DNA of 64,000 nt from Bordetella genomosp. 13 (GCF_002119665.1 NZ_CP021111.1:4092001-4156000); one strand, 5' to 3'. Shown: positions 8,127 to 17,369, counted from the first letter of the stretch. Notes: generated by a model from the letters alone, not told the origin. Numbers and translations are program-made.

Positions 8127-9974
8127 TTACGCGAGAAGTGACAAGTAAGGATTGTTCGGTGGTGGCTCTGCGAACAGGAGCCGAACATCGTGCAATAGAT
8201 AGCCATACAGGCGGCGGGACTTCCTGGGGCCTGTGACATCGCACGTCCAGATGTTCAGGCCCCTGGGCTTTTTGCGATGCAGTTGCAGGCGCTCGAAGCG
8301 CTTTTGTACCCATTGCCAATCCTGCTGGTTCTCCTGCTTGGCGAGAGTCCCGACCTGGGGGTGTTCTTGTGCGTAGCGTTGGAATACCCCGGGGCTGACC
8401 AGGTAGGCCGTGTCGCCCACCGTATGCACGAGCGCCTTCGCGTCGTTGATGACCAGCCGGCGGGTAGCGATACCTTGTTTCAGCCACGCCATGAAGTGCT
8501 CGCCCGATGGCTGCGCCGACGAGGACGTGGGCACCGGCGCTGATGACGGCACGGGCACCATCGAGGTTGGCGGTGGCGTTTGAGGGCCAGCGGCGGGTGC
8601 GTCGCCCGAGACGGCTTCCGCATCCTGTTGGGGAACAAGCAAATCGCCGATTCCTACCATCGCCAGCAGGTCCTCCATGACATCGGGTGCGGCTTGTGCG
8701 GCAGGCAAGTGAACCGGAGTCGCGGCGTCGACGCCCTCCCATGGAAGGGACTCTTGATCGTCGGTGGCTGGCTTTGCCGTCATTGCCGGCGAGGGCACCA
8801 AGGCATCGGCATTGTTGGGTGCCGGTGTCCCGTCGATTGCCACTGCCCCTGCGAAGGGCGCTGGCCGCTCTCCAGACTCCCAAATCAGCGCGGGAGCGAG
8901 ACGCAGCAGGGTGAATGAGTGGGACCAGCCAGTCGTGCTGGTCACGGTCGCGCGCCAGACCGCCTTGCCGTCCGGCGTCGGTTGCAACATGCCGTGATCC
9001 TGCAGCACGTTGAAGACGGCGGTGTTGCTCGCGGGGATGCCGTCGACGCCTAGTGACAGCAGGTGCGCACGCAGCTTGTCCGAGACCGTCTTGCTTACCA
9101 GCCACAAGGCATCCTCGGTGATCCAGCCATCGGAGGCTTCCGGCTGGTTCAGCTTCAACTGTTCCTTGAGCAGGTAGCGCAGCCCGTCGAGCAACTTGCG
9201 CTGCAGCGCATGCTTGTGTGCAGCCATGGCGCGGGCCGGATCGCCGCCCAGTTCCTGGGCCACCGAAGCCCGGTCGGCCTGCACGACAAGTTCGCCCAGC
9301 ACGCCGGCGCGCTCGTACTGGCCGGCCAGGACGTAGAGCAGCGGTCCCCACAGGTCGGGATAGCCACTGAGCCAGTCCAGGGCATCACGGTCGAGCAGTT
9401 GACGGTAGAGTAAACCTGTCGCGGCGCTGTGGAGCCGATATTCCCGATCGTCGCGGTAGCGGAAGCGGTATGGCTGGTGCAGCGGGCCGTGCCAGGGGTG
9501 CCACAGCGAGCCGTCGGACAGTTCGACGTGCAGATCGACGGCGATCTTGCCGATGTCGTGCAGCAGCGCGGCATAAGCGACTGCGGCAGTCCAGGCTTCA
9601 GACTGCGCCGCCTGGTCTTCGGGACTGCCGCCAATGGGCAGCAGATGGGACTGCCGCAGCTTGAGCGCATAGGCGACGATCTCCAACCCGTGATCCAGCA
9701 TGCCGCCGGGGTAAGCGTGGTGATGGCTTTCCGATGCGGGGAATTGTTGGACCAACTCGGCGTAGTGCTCCAGCGGCGTGCGGTATAGGGTGGCGAACTG
9801 CCGCCGCGACAGCGACGTGCGCTGCCAGATGTGTTCCAGCAGCTTCTGCCGGCGCGGTGTTGCCAGCAGCGATGCGGCCGATTCGGGCCGCAGCAACCCT
9901 TTCGGGAGGTCGGTGGCGGGCGCTGGCGACGGGGCAGCGACCGGGGGCCGTTTTCGCTGGAACAGGGAGAGCAT
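8127..9974 (-). CDS. traI: MobH-family conjugative relaxase (TraI_2 domain)
   Basis: This nicks the ICE at oriT and leads the strand into the recipient cell. The 615-residue protein begins MLSLFQRKRP and has the MobH signature: a histidine cluster SHHHAYPGGMLDH (residues about 83-95) and an HD pair in LLHDIGK (about 138-143), which replace the tyrosine of other relaxases. A proline-rich linker (about 440-500) joins this to a C-terminal domain with GEHFMAWLKQGI and KKPRGLNIW, typical of MobH proteins. I prefer the ATG at 9974, because upstream in-frame codons lie in low-complexity sequence. It faces the RES/Xre genes, with 309 bases between. Confidence 0.92.
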   Translation of the reverse strand: MLSLFQRKRPPVAAPSPAPATDLPKGLLRPESAASLLATPRRQKLLEHIWQRTSLSRRQFATLYRTPLEHYAELVQQFPASESHHHAYPGGMLDHGLEIVAYALKLRQSHLLPIGGSPEDQAAQSEAWTAAVAYAALLHDIGKIAVDLHVELSDGSLWHPWHGPLHQPYRFRYRDDREYRLHSAATGLLYRQLLDRDALDWLSGYPDLWGPLLYVLAGQYERAGVLGELVVQADRASVAQELGGDPARAMAAHKHALQRKLLDGLRYLLKEQLKLNQPEASDGWITEDALWLVSKTVSDKLRAHLLSLGVDGIPASNTAVFNVLQDHGMLQPTPDGKAVWRATVTSTTGWSHSFTLLRLAPALIWESGERPAPFAGAVAIDGTPAPNNADALVPSPAMTAKPATDDQESLPWEGVDAATPVHLPAAQAAPDVMEDLLAMVGIGDLLVPQQDAEAVSGDAPAAGPQTPPPTSMVPVPSSAPVPTSSSAQPSGEHFMAWLKQGIATRRLVINDAKALVHTVGDTAYLVSPGVFQRYAQEHPQVGTLAKQENQQDWQWVQKRFERLQLHRKKPRGLNIWTCDVTGPRKSRRLYGYLLHDVRLLFAEPPPNNPYLSLLA

Positions 9975-10217
9975 GCGGGTGTCCTCTGGGGGGCCGGCCG
10001 GGAGGCCTTTTCGCCTTTTCGAGGTAGGGCCTTTCCCCTTGCACCCCATTCCCTTGCCGTTTCGGCCCTTTGGCCTTTAACCGTTTCGGTATAGCCGGGC
10101 CTGGGTTGCGTCTCCAGCGTCAATGTGGAACCCGCACGAATGGATTGGACGGAGACCTGGCGCTGGCCCCTGCCTATGCTGCGGGGACGCTACCCCCGGC
10201 AGGTAGGCTCTCGCTCA
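9975..10217. other. intergenic region upstream of the relaxase
   Basis: There is no gene here. Positions 9990-10080 are rich in pyrimidine-purine blocks of GCCTTTCG type. The region next to a MobH relaxase gene is a natural place for oriT, but I could not point to a nick-site repeat. Confidence 0.3.
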
Positions 10218-10256
10218 GGCGACTAAGTTGACAAATGCGACAAGGGCGACTAGAGT
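10218..10256 (+). promoter_or_regulatory. promoter and repeated operator of the Xre/RES pair
   Basis: TTGACA (10228-10233), a 17-bp spacer and TAGAGT (10251-10256) form a near-consensus sigma-70 promoter, 27 bases before the antitoxin start. The octamer GGCGACTA occurs at 10218-10225 and again at 10245-10252, flanking the -35 and overlapping the -10. This is the layout expected for an autoregulated toxin-antitoxin operon. Confidence 0.65.
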
Positions 10257-10283
10257 GAATCCTGTCTCAAACCTGCTTGGGAG

Positions 10284-10916
10284 ATGACCATGCCCACCGC
10301 CATTGAATTCATTGCCGATCGTCTGCCGCGCGTCACCGTGGAGGACGTGCGCCGTTTCGCGGATACCGTTGAAATCCGGGATGCGCCGGCTTTCGCGGCC
10401 GAGTTGCAGGCGTTCATTCACGAGCGCGTGGAGGCGGTAAAACTGCCAGCCAACCTCGAAGGCGAAACGGTGGAGCAGGCCCTGGCGCGCAAGGCGGCCG
10501 CGCTGCGCACCGAAACGCGCTGGACCCCGACTGAAACCGACGTCCAGCGAGGCCGCGCCGTGTTGCTGGAATCCTTCAACCAGCCGCACAACCTGCCGAT
10601 CCCCGAGTACGCCAAGCTGGCGGACAAGTCGCGCCAGCAGATCTACAAGGACATCCTCGCGCGCCGGCTGCTGGCGCTGAATGTGGGGCCGCGCGGCCAG
10701 AAGCTGCCCGACTGGCAGCTCGACCCGGTGAAGCAGCAGTTGACCCAAACCGTGCTTCAAGAGGTCGAGGGCATCGACCACTGGACGATCTACCGCGCAC
10801 TATCCGAACCGCTCGAAGGCTTGGGCGGACGCTCGCCGGTGGATGCGGTGACGCATGGCACAATCGATGACGTGGCCGAAGCGGTGTTCAACGTGCTGGG
10901 CGTCCAGGTGCATTGA
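10284..10916 (+). CDS. Xre/MbcA/ParS-type antitoxin of a RES toxin
   Basis: A 210-residue protein whose C-terminal third (WTIYRALSEPLEGLGGRSPVDAVTHGTIDDVAEAV) matches the toxin-binding domain that MbcA/ParS-type antitoxins use to block RES toxins. The N-terminal part is longer than in minimal Xre antitoxins and resembles the ICE-borne form with a central YAKLADKSRQQIYKDIL helix-turn-helix. Either ATG at 10284 or 10290 is possible. It is placed 12 bases upstream of the RES gene behind a strong promoter. It probably stabilises the element in its host. Confidence 0.85.
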   Translation: MTMPTAIEFIADRLPRVTVEDVRRFADTVEIRDAPAFAAELQAFIHERVEAVKLPANLEGETVEQALARKAAALRTETRWTPTETDVQRGRAVLLESFNQPHNLPIPEYAKLADKSRQQIYKDILARRLLALNVGPRGQKLPDWQLDPVKQQLTQTVLQEVEGIDHWTIYRALSEPLEGLGGRSPVDAVTHGTIDDVAEAVFNVLGVQVH

Positions 10917-10928
10917 GGCAAGACCGCC

Positions 10929-11561
10929 ATGAGCCGCGAACTGCCCTTGTTCTTGATCGATGCGGGTGAACTGCTCCAGCATGTGAGCCGCGTCGTCTAT
11001 CGGGGCAGCCCGCTGTACTATGGCCGCAGCGGCACCAATCGCTACGACGACCCGGCGCGGACCTACGGCGTGCTCTACCTGGGCCGCGACCTGTCCACGG
11101 CGCTGATGGAGTCGGTGTTTCACAAGCACCAGTGGCTGGCGGACGAGAAGCGCTCGATTGCGCTGAAGGAAGTCGAGAGCCGGCTCGTGCGGGCCGTGGG
11201 GGTCCTGGACGACGTGCGCTTGGCCGATCTCACGGCCGAGGGTGTCATGGCGGGTTACTTCGGCCTGAACCTGGAACAGTTGGCCAGCCGCGACTACACG
11301 CACACGCAGCAGGTGTCCGCCCAGGTGCATGCGATGCTCGGCGATGATGGCCAGCCGCTGTTCGACGGGGTGCTCTATCCGTCGCGCAACAACTATCCCG
11401 CCAAGAGCATCGCCCTGTTCGAGCGTGCGGCAGCAAGAGTCGGCGTTGTCGATGACATCGACCTGGTGGACCATGTGGACTGGCCGCGCTTCGTTGCCAC
11501 GTATCGCGTCGGCGTGGAGCCTGATCCCGGGCCGGTGGAACCGGATGACGAAGCGTCCTGA
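10929..11561 (+). CDS. RES-domain toxin
   Basis: RES toxins degrade cellular NAD+ and so arrest growth. The 210-residue protein has the three family landmarks: R in VVYRGSPLYYGRSG, E in YLGRDLSTALMESVFH, and a serine in the later VLYPSRNNYPAKSIALF segment. It directly follows its antitoxin gene (12 bases). The acidic tail EPDPGPVEPDDEAS is an unremarkable extension. The family assignment is secure. The NAD-depleting activity is known from characterised relatives, not from this protein. Confidence 0.88.
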   Translation: MSRELPLFLIDAGELLQHVSRVVYRGSPLYYGRSGTNRYDDPARTYGVLYLGRDLSTALMESVFHKHQWLADEKRSIALKEVESRLVRAVGVLDDVRLADLTAEGVMAGYFGLNLEQLASRDYTHTQQVSAQVHAMLGDDGQPLFDGVLYPSRNNYPAKSIALFERAAARVGVVDDIDLVDHVDWPRFVATYRVGVEPDPGPVEPDDEAS

Positions 11562-11645
11562 AGCGGCAAGAGAGCACATTGAAGCCCCAAACAGAATGAA
11601 ATGGACCAAACTGGAATAGGCATCCCTCTGTAGCAGGAGACGACC

Positions 11646-12011
11646 ATGAACACCACGACCCGCATCAGCACCGCAGAACGCCTCGGCCGCACCTTTGGCC
11701 GCGGATGGCGCGCCTACGCGCGCGGCGAACGTCGGGCGTCGAACTGGTTGGTGTCCAAGGGGGTGCCGGCGGCCGTTGCCACCGCGCTCGTGTGGGTGGT
11801 CAAGCTGTCTGTGGTGGGATTGCTGCTCTACGTTGCTTTTTGGTTCGCACTCGTGTTGTTGGGCGTCGTGGCGGCGGCGTGGGCTGCTGCTGCCAATACC
11901 TCTGACGAGGACGAGTGGCCTTTCACCGATCTCACAGAACTGCGCAAGACACCGGGCTACGATCCCAATCTGTACAACGATACGTCGCACGAGTTGTACA
12001 CCGACGACTGA
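11646..12011 (+). CDS. DUF3742 family ICE membrane protein
   Basis: The 121-residue protein starts with a basic stretch (ERLGRTFGRGWRAYARGERRASNW), then has one or two hydrophobic segments (VATALVWVVKLSVVGLLLYVAFWFALVLL region) and an acidic C-terminus, the DUF3742 pattern. It is found beside the TraG-like gene in many related elements. It converges with that gene, which ends 11 bases away on the other strand. AGCAGGAGACGACC provides a ribosome-binding site. The function is unknown. Confidence 0.8.
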   Translation: MNTTTRISTAERLGRTFGRGWRAYARGERRASNWLVSKGVPAAVATALVWVVKLSVVGLLLYVAFWFALVLLGVVAAAWAAAANTSDEDEWPFTDLTELRKTPGYDPNLYNDTSHELYTDD

Positions 12012-12022
12012 CGGACTCCGGG

Positions 12023-13543
12023 CTACTTCAGCTTGCCTCCCGTGAGTGCCCCAGCCCCCTTGCCCCCGGCTTGGCCGGCGCTCTTGCTGCCGTCCGACAA
12101 CCCCTGAATGGCATGTCCCGCCCGAATTCCAACCCAGGTCAGGCTTGCCAGCCAGAATCCTGGCAGCACCAGGAACATCGTGCCCGCGACGAACATCAAG
12201 AGCATGTCGCCGAACGCATTGTTCAGCCCCACCAGCGGGTCGAAGTTCGTGTGTGGCCGGTTCCAGCCAAAGCCCCAGCCATAGAGCGCATCGAGGATAG
12301 TGCTGTCGATCCAGCGAGCGAGCTGGAACCAGAAATCCACGAAGAACAGCGCGAATTGCACGACGCTGACCGTGACGACCGTCTTCAGGTCATAGGTGCC
12401 CACGACCAGCACGAGCGGGATGCAGATGACCAGCGCCATCTTGAGCAAGGCGAGGACCATGGGTAGAGACTGTCTCACGACGTCCATGGCGGGAAACGCG
12501 GCAATCGCGCCGACGGCCATCCCAACGTCTCCCGTGGCCCGTGTCACGATGTTCGGCAAGGTCTTGTCGATCTGGCCTCCGTAGTCCGTATAGACGCTGC
12601 CCTGGTTCAACTTCTGCTGCCGCGGTGACGCGATGGCTCGGATCACCGAGTCGTCCACCTCGGCCCGGCTCAGGAACCCGGCCCAGCCCGCCAGGCGACT
12701 CAACAGGCTCGGGTCCACCTGACCCAGCAGGCGTGCCCGCAGGCCGTTACTTCCATCGCTCCACCACTGGCGGCAGGTCGGGTAGCCGCCACCGCTGGCC
12801 ACCTGCGCAAGCCCTGCGTCGCGGGTGCTGTCATAGGGCCAGTCCTCGCGTGGGGTGCTGGAACGGTATGTGTCGTAGTAGCCGTTCGTGTCGGTGAAGA
12901 ACCGCGATCCGATCCAGGTCACGTCGTGCATCTGCTGCTCATCGAGCTGAGGGCGCTGCATGAACAATTTGGCCCGTGCAGGCCCATAGCAATCCCGCGA
13001 GAAATCCGCTACTTCCTGAGCCAGCACCGGGTCATCGATGCGCGTAGCGTCGATCTCCATGCGCATCTGCCGCAGGTCCGTGCCGCACGGGATCGCTGCC
13101 ACCGAAGCGCCCGTGACGGCGCGCGAGAGCGCGTGCATGAACGCCCACCACACCGGCACCTTCGCCGACTGGTTGTTGATGGTGCTGAAGGACTGCGACC
13201 AGCCGGTATCCCCGGGCTGCGCCACGCTGACCTGGCACTGGGCCGAGCGCGAGCTGTCGTACTGGATGGTGTTCAGGTCCACGTCGATGAACGGAATGCC
13301 GGCGAACATCACCACCACGATGGCGACGAAGACCCGGTTCTCGATGCGGGCGGCGCTCAGCACGCCTTTGTTGCCCTCGTCGGCGCCTTCCGCACGGGCC
13401 TTCAACCACTCCTGCACGATGATGGCGACGAAAGGCAGCGCGAATACCCCGCTGGATACGAGGACCGCCCAGATGCCGTTGTTGACGATCCAGGACACGA
13501 GGGTTAGGTAGTACTCCAGGTAGTCGGTCGTGAAAAGCGTCAT
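12023..13543 (-). CDS. traG: TraG N-terminal-domain conjugal transfer membrane protein
   Basis: This 506-residue inner-membrane protein has hydrophobic segments at both ends and a periplasmic centre with several cysteines (AIPCGTD, DCYGPARAKLFM, YPTCRQWW). It matches the TraG_N-type protein that closes the transfer cluster of PFGI-1-like elements and is thought to help mating-pair stabilisation. The C-terminal tail is rich in Gly, Ala and Lys, as usual. It is the last gene of the long minus-strand transfer block. Confidence 0.88.
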   Translation of the reverse strand: MTLFTTDYLEYYLTLVSWIVNNGIWAVLVSSGVFALPFVAIIVQEWLKARAEGADEGNKGVLSAARIENRVFVAIVVVMFAGIPFIDVDLNTIQYDSSRSAQCQVSVAQPGDTGWSQSFSTINNQSAKVPVWWAFMHALSRAVTGASVAAIPCGTDLRQMRMEIDATRIDDPVLAQEVADFSRDCYGPARAKLFMQRPQLDEQQMHDVTWIGSRFFTDTNGYYDTYRSSTPREDWPYDSTRDAGLAQVASGGGYPTCRQWWSDGSNGLRARLLGQVDPSLLSRLAGWAGFLSRAEVDDSVIRAIASPRQQKLNQGSVYTDYGGQIDKTLPNIVTRATGDVGMAVGAIAAFPAMDVVRQSLPMVLALLKMALVICIPLVLVVGTYDLKTVVTVSVVQFALFFVDFWFQLARWIDSTILDALYGWGFGWNRPHTNFDPLVGLNNAFGDMLLMFVAGTMFLVLPGFWLASLTWVGIRAGHAIQGLSDGSKSAGQAGGKGAGALTGGKLK

Positions 13544-13556
13544 GGCCTCGATCCCC

Positions 13557-13916
13557 TCAAGCGGCCTGCATCAACAGGCTGGCTTCCAGCGCCACGATGG
13601 CAACAATGCCGGCGACCTCAGCGCGAATCAGCCGGCGTCGGGCCAGCGTGCTGTCCTCGCGCGCCAGCAGCCGCCGCCGCATCCAGACCCAGCCGCAGGC
13701 CGTCGCCCCGTACAGGAACAACCGCCACACGAAGAAGTAGCCCGATGCGGCCGCGAGCCACCGCTCCCAGCCGGCCACGCTGCCAACGAGATAGATGCCG
13801 GCGATGTTGGCGCCCACCGCAGCGGCGACGATCACGGCCGCCCACAGCAGTGCTTTCGCCGCACGCCGGCTGATGAGCCAGCGCAAGGGGCGCCAGGCCA
13901 TGCGCTCCGCGCTCAT
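13557..13916 (-). CDS. small integral membrane ICE protein
   Basis: A 119-residue protein with three or four hydrophobic stretches (ALLWAAVIVAAAVGANIAGIY, WRLFLYGATACGWVW, AEVAGIVAIVALEASLL) and basic loops. Its ATG overlaps the end of the TIGR03755-type gene by four bases, so it is translated as part of the transfer operon. Genes of this size occur at this place in related ICEs. I do not recognise a function. Confidence 0.75.
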   Translation of the reverse strand: MSAERMAWRPLRWLISRRAAKALLWAAVIVAAAVGANIAGIYLVGSVAGWERWLAAASGYFFVWRLFLYGATACGWVWMRRRLLAREDSTLARRRLIRAEVAGIVAIVALEASLLMQAA

Positions 13917-15307
13917 GGCCGGCCTCCCGGATTGCCCTTCTGCAACTGGTCGAGGCGGTCGGGCACCGGATCGCCCTCATAGATGCCGCGCGAGCCTGCC
14001 GCGCGCGTGCCATGGCGCTGGATGATGGCCATCGGCGAGTTGTTCGCCAGCTCGCGCCGCAGTTCAAGTTCGGTCTTGAGGTTGCGGATCTCCCGGTCGA
14101 GCGTGTCGCTCTCGTGGTTCACGGCCTCGACTGCCAACTCGTTGGCTGCCACGTTGGGCTCTTTCTTGCCGGTGAGCAGCGTGCGCTGGAGCAGCAGTGC
14201 CTTCTCCAGCACCGACGAAAGCGCCACCTCGGACGCGAGGCGCCGCGCCAGCAGGTCCTGGTCCGGCTCGTCGCGCAGCGCCTCGATGACGCCGCGCGTG
14301 ATCGGCAGCGACGTGCTGCCGGCCTCGCGCAAGTTCTCGAAGGTGGTGTTGCGCACGCCGGAAACCAGTTCCTGCAAGACTTCCAGCTTGGCTTCGTACT
14401 CCTCCTGGATCAGCGGCGTCAGCCCGACGCCGGGCACCGTCTCGGTCTTGGTGCAGGAATCGCACGTGCGCTGCACCTGTTCCCCGAGGACCCGGGTGGC
14501 CCATTCGGTCGCCTGCTGCGGCGACGTCCAGGTCTGGCAGGACAGGCTCGCGCAACTGGTGGACGCGATGGAGGATGTGTCCGTCACGCCGCGCCCGTTG
14601 ACCAGGTTGTAGCCCGCGCGGGTGACGTCGCCGACCACGCGGATGGCGGACTGGCCTGCGCCACCGGCATTGCTGCCGCCCACCCAGGGAAGGCCGTCGT
14701 TGCCGCGGCGCGTCTCGGCCTGCTCGACGGCCGACACGGCATCGTTGCTGCCAACCGCGTCACGCAAGGCCATGCCTTCGGCCATCTGGCTCCAGCCAAG
14801 CTGGCCACCCGCAGTCTCGGCCATCTTCTCCGCCATGGCGCGGCACGTCAGCTTGGAGCGGTCGAAGTCCAGCCGCGCCTGCAGCACGCCGTTGGTCAGC
14901 AGGTTGTACAGGCCCGGATCGGCGCGCTGAATGATCAGCGCCGGCAGCGATGCAACCGCGCTGGTCGCGCTCTGGATCACGTTGCTCATGATCTGCTGAA
15001 AGCCGTTCGTGATGCCGTTGAGCTGATTGCGCAGCGTGGTCTGGATGCTCATGTCGCCGCAGATCAGGTTGCTGTTCCACCCCACGCCGACCCCGATGGA
15101 GCGCATGCCGGCCGCGCGGCCCATGGACACCGCACTGCCACCGCCGATCGAGTACATGACGTCATCGCCGAGGACGGGGCCGCTGTTCTGGTATCCGACC
15201 TGCGCCCACGCCAGGCCGCAGACCAGAGCGAGCGGGCCGGCCAGCGCCTTCGGGCGCAGCAGGCGGCACGCCTTGGCGGAAAGGTTCATCGATTCAGGAC
15301 GCTTCAT
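13913..15307 (-). CDS. integrating conjugative element protein, TIGR03755 family
   Basis: This 464-residue exported protein, with a signal peptide ending near LAWAQ, belongs to the family that sits beside TraG in PFGI-1-type transfer clusters. It contains two pairs of close cysteines (SCASLSCQTW and RTCDSCTKTE) and long alpha-helical stretches in its C-terminal half. The start MKRPESM is preceded by GAGG at a suitable distance. Its exact role in the T4SS is not known. A periplasmic, F-type TraH-like role has been suggested for this family by position only. Confidence 0.85.
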   Translation of the reverse strand: MKRPESMNLSAKACRLLRPKALAGPLALVCGLAWAQVGYQNSGPVLGDDVMYSIGGGSAVSMGRAAGMRSIGVGVGWNSNLICGDMSIQTTLRNQLNGITNGFQQIMSNVIQSATSAVASLPALIIQRADPGLYNLLTNGVLQARLDFDRSKLTCRAMAEKMAETAGGQLGWSQMAEGMALRDAVGSNDAVSAVEQAETRRGNDGLPWVGGSNAGGAGQSAIRVVGDVTRAGYNLVNGRGVTDTSSIASTSCASLSCQTWTSPQQATEWATRVLGEQVQRTCDSCTKTETVPGVGLTPLIQEEYEAKLEVLQELVSGVRNTTFENLREAGSTSLPITRGVIEALRDEPDQDLLARRLASEVALSSVLEKALLLQRTLLTGKKEPNVAANELAVEAVNHESDTLDREIRNLKTELELRRELANNSPMAIIQRHGTRAAGSRGIYEGDPVPDRLDQLQKGNPGGRP

Positions 15308-15316
15308 CGTGGCACC

Positions 15317-16267
15317 TCAGAGGAAATCGACGCTGCCCAGGAACACCTGCCCGCGGCGTTCGCAGCACGCATAGGGACGCCACAGCGCCCAGGCGTAGTC
15401 GCCTTGTTGGGCCTGGGTCAGCGTGCCGCTGTGCGGGAACACCACGCAGGTGTTGGACAGGCGCGGCGTCAGCTCCTGCCACTTGCCCGTAGAGGCATCA
15501 CCCTCCATCAGCGCGCCGGCCGGCCAGTAGCCGTCGCGGGCGTTGGCAAGCAGCGGCTGGTACACGTGGATCTGCCCGCGGCGCGTGACGACATCACCGG
15601 CGCGCTGGGCCACGACGGCCCCGGATTTGTAGTCATCGGTCTGATGCAGGAAGCCGCCGCGCGGATAGACATTGCCCCAGAGGTTCATCGTGGTGCGCGC
15701 ACCGACCTCGCGCATGCCCGGAATCAACGCCTCCGGGTAGGCCATTTCAGGCACGTTGTAGCGCCAAGCCAGCGTGTCCAGGGTGCTGAGTAGATACGGC
15801 ATGAAGGCCGTGCCCGCGCCTTGGCAGAAATAGCCCGACGACGATGCGAACTGGTTGAATACCTCGCCGCCAGGATGGCCGATGACATCGCTGTTCTTGA
15901 ATTTGGCGAGGTTGTTTTCGTGGTCTTCGTTCGTGGTCCCATCCCCACCTGCCTGTGCGGATGGGTTGGGCGTGCTCATCGCCTGCACCTCGACCCAGGG
16001 GTTCTCTCCGGTGTTGCTGTAGCTGGAGACGACCGCATCGGGCACGTAGTGCCGGACCTTGGTGGATGTGCGCACCGTGCAGCCCGTCCAGGTGCAGTAG
16101 AGCCAGTAGCAGATGCCCACCACCCGGTACTCCAGGCAGTCCGGCGACATGACGGAGGACACGATGGTGGCGGTGTTCAAGGCGTAGCTGCCCGTGGCGC
16201 TGATCAGCAGCAGCGAGGCCACGGCGACGCGCAGGCGGCGCAGCAGGTCGAATGGGCGATGGGTCAC
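15317..16267 (-). CDS. integrating conjugative element protein, TIGR03756 family (TraU-like)
   Basis: I set the start at the GTG at 16267, overlapping the stop of the upstream gene (GTGA). This leaves 316 residues with a signal sequence VASLLLISATGSYA. The mature part is rich in cysteines (SPDCLEYRVVGICYWLYC, TWTGC, CVVFPHSG, YACCERRGQ), like F-type TraU proteins, which need disulfide formation in the periplasm. A DsbA-like protein is encoded three genes upstream in the operon, which fits. The function is inferred from the family only. Confidence 0.85.
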   Translation of the reverse strand: MTHRPFDLLRRLRVAVASLLLISATGSYALNTATIVSSVMSPDCLEYRVVGICYWLYCTWTGCTVRTSTKVRHYVPDAVVSSYSNTGENPWVEVQAMSTPNPSAQAGGDGTTNEDHENNLAKFKNSDVIGHPGGEVFNQFASSSGYFCQGAGTAFMPYLLSTLDTLAWRYNVPEMAYPEALIPGMREVGARTTMNLWGNVYPRGGFLHQTDDYKSGAVVAQRAGDVVTRRGQIHVYQPLLANARDGYWPAGALMEGDASTGKWQELTPRLSNTCVVFPHSGTLTQAQQGDYAWALWRPYACCERRGQVFLGSVDFL

Positions 16268-16710
16268 GGCTGCGTCCTCCGGTGTTGCTCGATGCGCGCG
16301 ACGGCCCGGGCCACGTCCGGCTCGCCATAGACCACAAAGCGTTGATCCACCACGACGGCCGGGATGGTCGTGACACCCAAACTCCATGCGTCGGTGACGC
16401 CCTGGTAGGCGGTGCCGATGCGGCGCTGAAGATCGGTGCCGCCTTGCTTCAGGCGTTGCCGGACGATGGCTGCTGCCCGCTCAGGGTCGGCTGGAAGATT
16501 CGCGGAAAGCTCGGCCTCGATCCGGGGCGTTTCGCCCAACTCGATCAGTCGCTCGCCGCCCATGGTCTTGACCGGGTGGCGGCTGTCGGTGACGACCACC
16601 ACGTCGGCGGCGAAGGTGGCCGGGCTGAACACCGCCAGAGACGTCGGCAGCGCCACGGCCAGGCCAAGGGTTCGCCAGCCTGGTGCGAACCGGGTAAAAG
16701 CTGCTGGCAT
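16264..16710 (-). CDS. integrating conjugative element protein, TIGR03757 family (TrbC/thioredoxin-like)
   Basis: A 148-residue exported protein with a signal peptide ending around ATFAA, then DVVVVTDSRHPVKTM and a C-terminal segment VTTIPAVVVDQRFVVYG that resembles the cis-proline region of thioredoxin folds and of TrbC/TraW-type proteins. It has no CxxC pair. The next gene's GTG overlaps its TGA, so the two are translationally coupled. Located in the periplasm and probably part of T4SS assembly. Confidence 0.82.
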   Translation of the reverse strand: MPAAFTRFAPGWRTLGLAVALPTSLAVFSPATFAADVVVVTDSRHPVKTMGGERLIELGETPRIEAELSANLPADPERAAAIVRQRLKQGGTDLQRRIGTAYQGVTDAWSLGVTTIPAVVVDQRFVVYGEPDVARAVARIEQHRRTQP

Positions 16711-16823
16711 GTCATGTGCCCCGGAAGTTGATCAGGGCCATAGTCAAACGCCGAACCCCAGGCGGCCCCAACAAACAATGCGCATCGCGGCCACCCCGCA
16801 TACCTGCTTGCGTCGCCGCAAAG

Positions 16824-16849
16824 AAAAAAGCGGAGGCCGAAGCCTCCGC
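16824..16849 (-). terminator. Rho-independent terminator after the radC-like gene
   Basis: On the minus strand the stem GCGGAGGC / GCCTCCGC with a TTCG loop is followed by a run of T. It sits 26 bases beyond the stop of the RadC-like gene. Confidence 0.8.
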
Positions 16850-16874
16850 GCTGATCAACGAAGCAGTGCAACCC

Positions 16875-17369
16875 TTACAGCAGGCCGGACTCCGCAAAGG
16901 AGAACGGGGCACCCTGGCCGACGATGATGTGGTCCAGTACCCGCACATCGATGAGCGCCAGCGCGGCCTGCAGTTGCTGGGTCAGCATGCGATCCGCGCT
17001 CGACGGCTCGGAAATGCCCGAGGGGTGCTGGTGCGCGAAGACCACCGCGGCGGCCTTCAACTCCAGCACACGCTGCACGACGACACGCGGATAGACCGAA
17101 GTCGAGTTGATCGTGCCCCTGAACAACGGCTCGTAGGCCAGCACCTGGTGCATGCTGTCCAGGAACACCGCGGCGAATATCTCATTGGGCTCGGCGACCA
17201 GCTTCACGCGCAGGTAGTCGCGCACGGCCGTGGGGTCGAGGAGTTTCGCACCCGCTTTGAAAACCCGCTTCTCCAGCAGTGCAATGGCTTGCTGGATGAT
17301 CCAGTCCTCGTGTTGGGCAGCGATGGCGGAAAGCGACTCCAGGCAGGAGTCATTGACGACGAAAGACAT
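16875..17369 (-). CDS. radC: RadC-like JAB (JAMM) domain protein
   Basis: A 164-residue protein made almost only of the RPN31/JAB domain, with the metal-binding motif FAHQHPSGISEPSSAD (H-x-H followed by D) and an upstream glutamate in NEIFAAVFLD. Chromosomal RadC has an extra N-terminal helix-hairpin-helix domain that is missing here, as is usual for ICE-borne copies. The start at 17369 was chosen because MSFVVNDSCLES has an upstream GGAGGTTCGCC. It is transcribed after a long structured leader (17444-17580) and closed by its own terminator. The biochemical role is unknown. Confidence 0.85.
   Translation of the reverse strand: MSFVVNDSCLESLSAIAAQHEDWIIQQAIALLEKRVFKAGAKLLDPTAVRDYLRVKLVAEPNEIFAAVFLDSMHQVLAYEPLFRGTINSTSVYPRVVVQRVLELKAAAVVFAHQHPSGISEPSSADRMLTQQLQAALALIDVRVLDHIIVGQGAPFSFAESGLL

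Noticed and set aside
9975..10217. Possible oriT
   Set aside because: Right place next to the relaxase, but no convincing nick site or repeat could be identified by eye.
14012..15793. 593-codon plus-strand frame opposite TIGR03755/03756 genes
   Set aside because: Antisense shadow; the minus strand carries conserved, overlapping transfer genes.
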